This document shows, one piece after another, positions 59,399 to 64,000 of a stretch of DNA of 64,000 nt (positions are counted from its first letter, which is position 1; each line of letters opens with the position of its first letter). Source of the stretch: Histoplasma ohiense (Eukaryota; Ascomycota; Eurotiomycetes; Onygenales; Ajellomycetaceae); the NCBI GenBank assembly GCA_017607445.1, contig JAEVHH010000002.1, forward strand, positions 2,595,501-2,659,500, written 5' to 3'. The translations under genes were made by a program, and so were the position numbers. The notes under the pieces are model-generated. The model was not told the origin of the DNA. It did not search any database and saw only the letters and a program-made list of their open reading frames with translations.

Positions 59399-61467
59399 TC
59401 ATGTACTTCCATTCTCCACCGGCTTAGGCGCATCCACCAGAACCCGAACACCATCCTTTCCACCAACTTCCCGACCCATTATTTGGACAGCCAGCTGCTC
59501 GCTCACGCCTACCATCACCTCCACTTTCCCATTGGCCTTGACGCCCCTGATGGCAAATTCCGCAATAGGTTTCGAGACCTTCCAGACCATTTCTCGAATC
59601 TCCTCCTCCTCCTCCTCATCGTCATCATCGGAGTCGAAGTCTGAATCGACGTCCTCATTGTCGTTCTCGCCGCCGGCTTCCTTGGCAGGCTGCTTTCGCT
59701 TGGGATCCGGTTTCGTAACCTTGATCTCGCGAATGCCCTCGCAAACACGGACGAGGACGTCGCCACCGGCCTTGGGGACGGCGTATCGTGCAGTGCGTCG
59801 GGCGGGGAGGGCCGTCTCGGCATTGAGGAGCGGTTTGAAGATGGCGTGTGCGTCATCTGTTGCGGAGATGAGTTGGATGCCGATGGCTTTTTCGAGGTGG
59901 GGGGTGACGGTGACCATTGGGTGGGTCGATTGCTCGATGTCGTCCTTTTCAAATTCTTCGATTAGGGAGGCTTGGATGGCCGCGCCTCGAGCGGAAAGGT
60001 CGGATGGGTTGATGGCGGTTGGTGATGTGGCTGGCGCAAGCACTGTTGTTGTGGCGGGGAAGAGAGATTGAACGAGCCGTGCGATCTTTGGGGTGTGGGA
60101 TGTTCCTCCGCAGAGGATAACCTGTTTTGGAATTGTGAGTTAGCTAGGAAGTTTCTTGAATAACTGGATGTTTTTCCAAGAGAGAGCAGCTAACCTCATC
60201 AATATCAAGGATGTCAAGATCAGCCTTTTTCACGGACTCTTCGATAAGCCGGGTAAAGTTTGCAAACACTTTGCCGGACAGAAGCTCATATCTCGTTCTG
60301 TTGACAGTAGAGCTGAAGTCAACTCCACTCGCAAGACTTTCTATGCTCAGAGTGGCATTGGTACCCAGACTTAAAGATTTCTTGGTTAGTTCCGCTTCTA
60401 ATTTCAGCTTGGCCAAACTCCTAGCATTTTCCCTTGGGTCCACCCTATGCTTCTTTATGAACTCCTTGGAAAAATGATCAATCAACACTTGGTCCAATTG
60501 GGCGCCTCCCAGCTCATAATCATGAGCAGTTGCAAGGATGGTGTACATTCCGCCCCGCGACGCAATGACAGCAACGTCTGATCTCGTGCCTCCAAAATCA
60601 GCCACCACGACTAACTTGTCCTTCACTACAGCCTCAGGGCGAGCGTCATATGCAAGTAGGGAAGCAACGGGCTCTGGGATAAATTGCAAAACTTCAATGC
60701 CACCAGCCTTGGCTGCTGAGGTCAAGGCAGTGCGTTGAACATCTGAGAAGTTTGTTGGGACTGTGAAAACGGCGGCATTAACGTCTTTTCCTAGGAATTC
60801 CGACGCAGACCGTCGGAGACGACGAAGGTGGCGGGTGGTTATTTCTGAGACGGTCACTGTGCTAGGCTCTGCATTCGTGGTATCGTGGATTGTAAAGGCT
60901 ACCGTGGAGTCATGCAATTGGGGGTGAGAAGACGCATGGCAAGGAGTAGGATCTATCGATTTAAAGCTTTGATTGGCGATATTAGTTTAAAATCTAATCT
61001 GGTTGTAGAATATGATTACACGGGATTGGAACAAGGTGGGGAACAAGTATTTACTCTTTTCCTAGGAAATCTCTGAAATAAGCAACCGTGTTGGAGGAAT
61101 TTCGGATTAGCTGTATCTTGGCCTGGTTTCCATGGTATTCCTCCGCATCAACGTAAGAAAGAATGGAGGGAATATGGCGATCTACGCAAACTCCATTAGT
61201 CGCTGAGGATCAAGAGGTTCGCGGCGGGTCCGAGTGCAAACGTACCTCCCTCCTCATTAGCTATGACTTCTGCTTTTCCCTCCTTTAAAGTAAGAAGAAG
61301 AAAGAAAAATTATGATCAGCAAATGCTTTACTTCAAGATATTAATACCGCAATCATGTCACCTACTGGTGATGTATACGCAATCGAGCTGTTAGTGTTTC
61401 CAAATGATAACCCGATGGCGCATCGCTCGGCATTCTCGGGAGAAACCCCGTTAGTCTCTTCGCTCAT
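59399..61467 (-). CDS. SSZ1: Atypical Hsp70 Ssz1 of the ribosome-associated complex
   Basis: Five exons, 61467-61348, 61282-61246, 61181-61055, 60966-60195 and 60121-59399, encode 592 residues. The start MSEETNGVSPENAERCAIGL leads into the Hsp70 ATPase fold: SFGNTNSSIAYTSPVG, EVIANEEGDRHIPSILSY, AAVFTVPTNFSDVQRTAL, VVVADFGGTRSDVAVIA and VILCGGTSHTPKIARLVQSL. The phosphate loop has only FGNTN instead of the standard GTT, and the substrate-binding part is short, as in Ssz1 rather than Ssa/Ssb. Ssz1 pairs stably with the J-protein zuotin at the ribosomal exit tunnel and stimulates nascent-chain folding by Hsp70. The C-terminal half carries an acidic insert (DDDDEEEEEE near 520). Intron 3 uses the acceptor CAAAG, giving FKSIDPTPCHASSHPQ. 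Confidence 0.94.
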
Positions 61468-61805
61468 GGCGTTGTTAAAAGGTAAATACGGCCGGTATAC
61501 ACAAGGAACTAGCGGAGAGGAGAATAGTGATTTGTGTTTGGTTTTTTTTTTTTTTTTTTTTTCCTCGCTGTCGGGCTGGGATTGTCTAGTAAAATTGCTA
61601 GAAATTTTTTGGCAAAAAATCTTCAGGCGAAGGTTGGGTAGGGAAAAGTAGCCTCATTCGGTGCAGCTATCGATAGCGCGAGCAAACAGAGCAAACACGT
61701 GGACCGATCATGCCCAACTCGCTCTTCAAGCCAGTAAATCCAATAAATCCATCGTCAGAAACACAATACCTGGCTAAGGTCTTTGCTTGATACCCACTTG
61801 CAGTT
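61468..61805. promoter_or_regulatory. 338-bp bidirectional promoter SSZ1/POP7 with T21 tract
   Basis: The start codons of SSZ1 and POP7 face away from each other across 338 bp. A T21 run (61542-61562) lies inside it and could act as a nucleosome-depleting poly(dA:dT) element, as known for many fungal promoters. Confidence 0.7.
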
Positions 61806-62603
61806 ATGACGAAGCCAAATCCTTACCCCGAACTGAAGTTCGAGAAGAAAAATAAAAATATGCGCAGGGTCCCCAGCTGTACGTATTCAAACTTCGCGTT
61901 GCAGTGCCACTCCATTGAGAATCTGCTACTAAACAACAAACCTTCGCTGTCCGTAGATGCACGGATTCAAAAGCGGCCAATCCCGCATCCACCATCTGCC
62001 TCTCCTTATGCCGGCGCGAAAGTTCCTAAAGTAGTTTATGTTTCAACCAAGACACCATTTATGAGCGCCGCGAAGCGCGTGCAGAAACTGCTCAAACATG
62101 CAGAAAGACGGGCAACAGCCAAGATCGATCTAAGTGAGAAAATTAGCGAGAAACAGAAGCTCACACAGCTTACTGAGGGTGCTGAGGATCTTAAAAAAGA
62201 GGAGGTTTTCATCAAAGCGACAGGGCGAGCTATAGAAAAGGCGATGAGCATTGGGAATTGGTTTGCGGTAAAAGAGGAGTACGCGATTAGGGTGAATACT
62301 GGGGCCGTGATGGTGGTGGATGATATTGTGGAGGATGAGAAGCTTAAGCGGAAACAGGAGGGGATAGATAAGGATGAAAAGGAAGCTGTTTCTGGCACGC
62401 CTAAAGAAACGCCGGGTGAAGTTTGTGTCAACCCAAAGTCCGCAGATGATGTAGACAACTGCAATGTTGCGTCATTACAAAAATCGAAACCCTCAACAAA
62501 AAAAAGGAGACGAAAGAATGAGGCCGTGGATTCAACGGGAGAACTGCTAGAATCTCGAACACGTTGGGTGAATATGGTAGAGATTGCAGTCACGTTGAAA
62601 TGA
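61806..62603 (+). CDS. POP7: RNase P/MRP subunit Pop7 (Rpp20, Alba family)
   Basis: Single exon of 265 residues. The Alba-like core lies at about 75-170: KVVYVSTKTPFMSAAKRVQK, then after a charged insert VFIKATGRAIEKAMSIGNWF, the classic Rpp20 pattern of beta strand, KTPF loop and GRAIEKA helix, and finally VNTGAVMVVDDI. A Lys/Glu-rich C-terminus includes KKRRRKNEA and ends RWVNMVEIAVTLK with a late beta strand. Pop7 dimerises with Pop6 and binds the P3 arm of RNase P and RNase MRP RNAs for tRNA and rRNA processing in the nucleus. It is longer than yeast Pop7 (140) because of inserts, as usual in filamentous fungi. Confidence 0.9.
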   Translation: MTKPNPYPELKFEKKNKNMRRVPSCTYSNFALQCHSIENLLLNNKPSLSVDARIQKRPIPHPPSASPYAGAKVPKVVYVSTKTPFMSAAKRVQKLLKHAERRATAKIDLSEKISEKQKLTQLTEGAEDLKKEEVFIKATGRAIEKAMSIGNWFAVKEEYAIRVNTGAVMVVDDIVEDEKLKRKQEGIDKDEKEAVSGTPKETPGEVCVNPKSADDVDNCNVASLQKSKPSTKKRRRKNEAVDSTGELLESRTRWVNMVEIAVTLK

Positions 62604-63345
62604 GGGTTCATCGGCTAGGCTAAACCTTCATGCATCCATTGGACGCCTTATCTAACGGCACAATTTTATTGGGGAATGCCCGATTACTGTTTCCCCATCA
62701 CGTCCATATCTGGGCTTGATATATCGATGTGCCCCACAAGTCCCCAATACAGTACTGGACAGAGTGAAGCTTGGATGCTGGGAAGCGCCGAACATTTTCG
62801 TCAGAACCTATTAACTTTCATCAGGAACATGGGGACATATTGTATATCTAGCGCCTTCTAGGTGTTTGAGAGCACGGTAGCGTTGCGGTCCGCTCCCGAA
62901 AATTCGTTCGAACTTGCCGCCCTCTATGTTTCTGAAATGGACGGTGAAAGAATCCATAGATGGCAGAGCGGACAAGGTCCTTTCCTGTCTTAGCAGAATT
63001 TAACCTCCCCTGAACCACAAATAGGCGCGAAACACGCGGACCGCGGAAATAATTCACAGAGGACACTTGATTCCTGGAGTCCACTAAGAGAAACCATATT
63101 CACTTGTCGTGGATTGGACTCATATCTGGCTGATCTTGGAGTTGATCGCTGTATGTTATGTATGTACTCCGTACTGTATTTGGTCGCGTGCCGCTACCTC
63201 GTGGTTTCCAGAGCTAAATTTAATGTGGCGGAAACAAGCTTCATCGCAGCAATGTTGAAAGCAGAAACTTTTTCTTTACAGTCTTCTCCGAGAAAATAAA
63301 TAAATTAATAACTATATAAATTGATACATAAGGAAATAAGGACCG
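62604..63345. other. Intergenic region between POP7 and the gene at the right edge
   Basis: Tandem plus-strand interval. Frames of up to 78 codons (62848-63084, minus) are without recognisable product. The last 60 bases before 63346 are AT-rich and are likely the leader of the following gene. Confidence 0.5.
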
Positions 63346-64000
63346 ATGAATAACGAAACGAGACTAAATCCTTCTGACCGACCGCCCGCCTACGAAGATA
63401 TAGAATCGCACCACTACGAACGATCCACACCAGAGCCATTACCTCATGCCCACCCTCGACTTCAATCCCAATCATCTCCATATCTTCATCTTACCGCACA
63501 ACTTCCTCCTCCAGTCCTTTCCGATATAACCCTAGATGGCACCTTAATTTACCCGACGACACCACCAGCCACTGCCCTCTATGCGATTTCCAATAACCTC
63601 AACTTGGACTACAGTACAATATCAGTATCCCGGCTGGAGCCCCGACGCTCCAGCACCGGCGGCCTTAGTCCAAACCTCAACCTGCGGGATAAGATCATAT
63701 ATAAATTCACACGTCCAGTGATGTCTGAGACGGTGGAAATTATCGGCCAACGCCGCAGTACCCTGCCCGGAATTCTACTACTGAAATCCACCCGACAGCT
63801 GCTGAAGACTGGATGGGCGTTATGGCATGTGTATAAGAACACGGAGTCGATGGTGTTTCGTGTCAAGCCGAAGCGGAATCCAGAGAAGCATGAAGTGCTG
63901 GAGTGGCAGGATGGGTGTGGAACTACCGTTGCGATTGAGACTTTGGCCACCGATCTGGACGATGTTCAGTGTGATCGTAGTCGAGCACGACGGCCACGAT
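63346..64000 (+). CDS. Uncharacterised fungal protein, 5' part (3' end beyond window)
   Basis: Open frame from ATG 63346 to the right edge, at least 218 residues, no stop seen. The N-terminus MNNETRLNPSDRPPAYEDIE holds a PPAYEDI motif, a potential PY-type ligand for WW-domain ubiquitin ligases of the Rsp5 family. A Pro/His-rich stretch and then a folded-looking region follow, with GTLIYPTTPPATALYAISNN, SVSRLEPRRSS, KIIYKFTRPVMSETVEIIG and WALWHVYKNTESMVFRVKP. This order (TLIYPTTPPATALY then a W/VY strand-rich region) resembles a fungal-specific family I know only as hypothetical. No catalytic motif is visible. The final codons could include intron sequence, since the downstream part is missing. 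Confidence 0.75.
   Translation, partial: MNNETRLNPSDRPPAYEDIESHHYERSTPEPLPHAHPRLQSQSSPYLHLTAQLPPPVLSDITLDGTLIYPTTPPATALYAISNNLNLDYSTISVSRLEPRRSSTGGLSPNLNLRDKIIYKFTRPVMSETVEIIGQRRSTLPGILLLKSTRQLLKTGWALWHVYKNTESMVFRVKPKRNPEKHEVLEWQDGCGTTVAIETLATDLDDVQCDRSRARRPR

Overview
This is nuclear DNA from a filamentous ascomycete. Most genes carry several short (about 50-110 bp) GT-AG introns, and the gene set (TeaA-type kelch protein, Raptor/Kog1, SLMAP/PRO45-type FHA protein, DPR-motif dehydrin-like protein, LysM plus type-1 chitin-binding protein, DASH subunit Spc19) is that of a Eurotiomycete. The protein flavour suggests Onygenales (relatives of Blastomyces, Histoplasma or Emmonsia), but this is recalled similarity and the genus is not established. 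No rRNA, tRNA, transposon, CRISPR array or virus-like sequence was recognised.

Layout. 1-3.9 kb: 5' part of a TeaA/Tea1 cell-end marker (minus strand, runs off the left edge). 3.9-8.6 kb: gene-free. 8.6-13.2 kb: KOG1/Raptor of TORC1. 14.8-17.2 kb: uncharacterised Ser/Pro-rich protein with a possible homopolymer frameshift near its end. 18.9-19.7 kb: dehydrin-like DPR protein with a last exon outside its longest reading frame. 21.3-24.1 kb: PA-TM-RING ubiquitin ligase. 24.9-25.9 kb: RRT8/EI24-like membrane protein. 27.0-30.0 kb: 15-exon secreted LysM/chitin-binding protein with an inferred 4-nt microexon. 30.9-31.9 kb: IphP-type tyrosine phosphatase. 33.1-35.4 kb: FHA/coiled-coil/tail-anchored SLMAP homologue. 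36.4-37.0 kb: Mgr2/Romo1. 37.0-41.6 kb: gene-free. 41.6 kb: small GPI-type protein. 44.1-46.0 kb: leucine-rich-repeat protein. 46.6-48.2 kb: Arb2-domain protein. 48.8-56.6 kb: dense block with mitochondrial uS14m, Atp18, Spc19, Rsm22 and Rav2/Rogdi. 57.4-58.5 kb: Sur7/PalI-type protein. 59.4-62.6 kb: divergent SSZ1 and POP7. 63.3-64 kb: 5' part of an uncharacterised gene.

Themes. Several genes serve mitochondria (Mgr2, uS14m, Atp18, Rsm22). Others serve polarity and signalling (TeaA, Kog1, SLMAP homologue), the surface and wall (LysM/chitin-binding protein, GPI protein, Sur7-like protein), and stress or dormancy (DPR protein, RRT8-like protein). Each of those last two has a perfect TGACGTCA element upstream. 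Four head-to-head pairs (SLMAP/MGR2, ATP18/SPC19, RAV2/SUR7-like, SSZ1/POP7) share intergenic promoters. Exon models were read by eye from splice consensus, frame continuity and remembered family conservation. Coordinates of very short exons are inferences that RNA data would settle.
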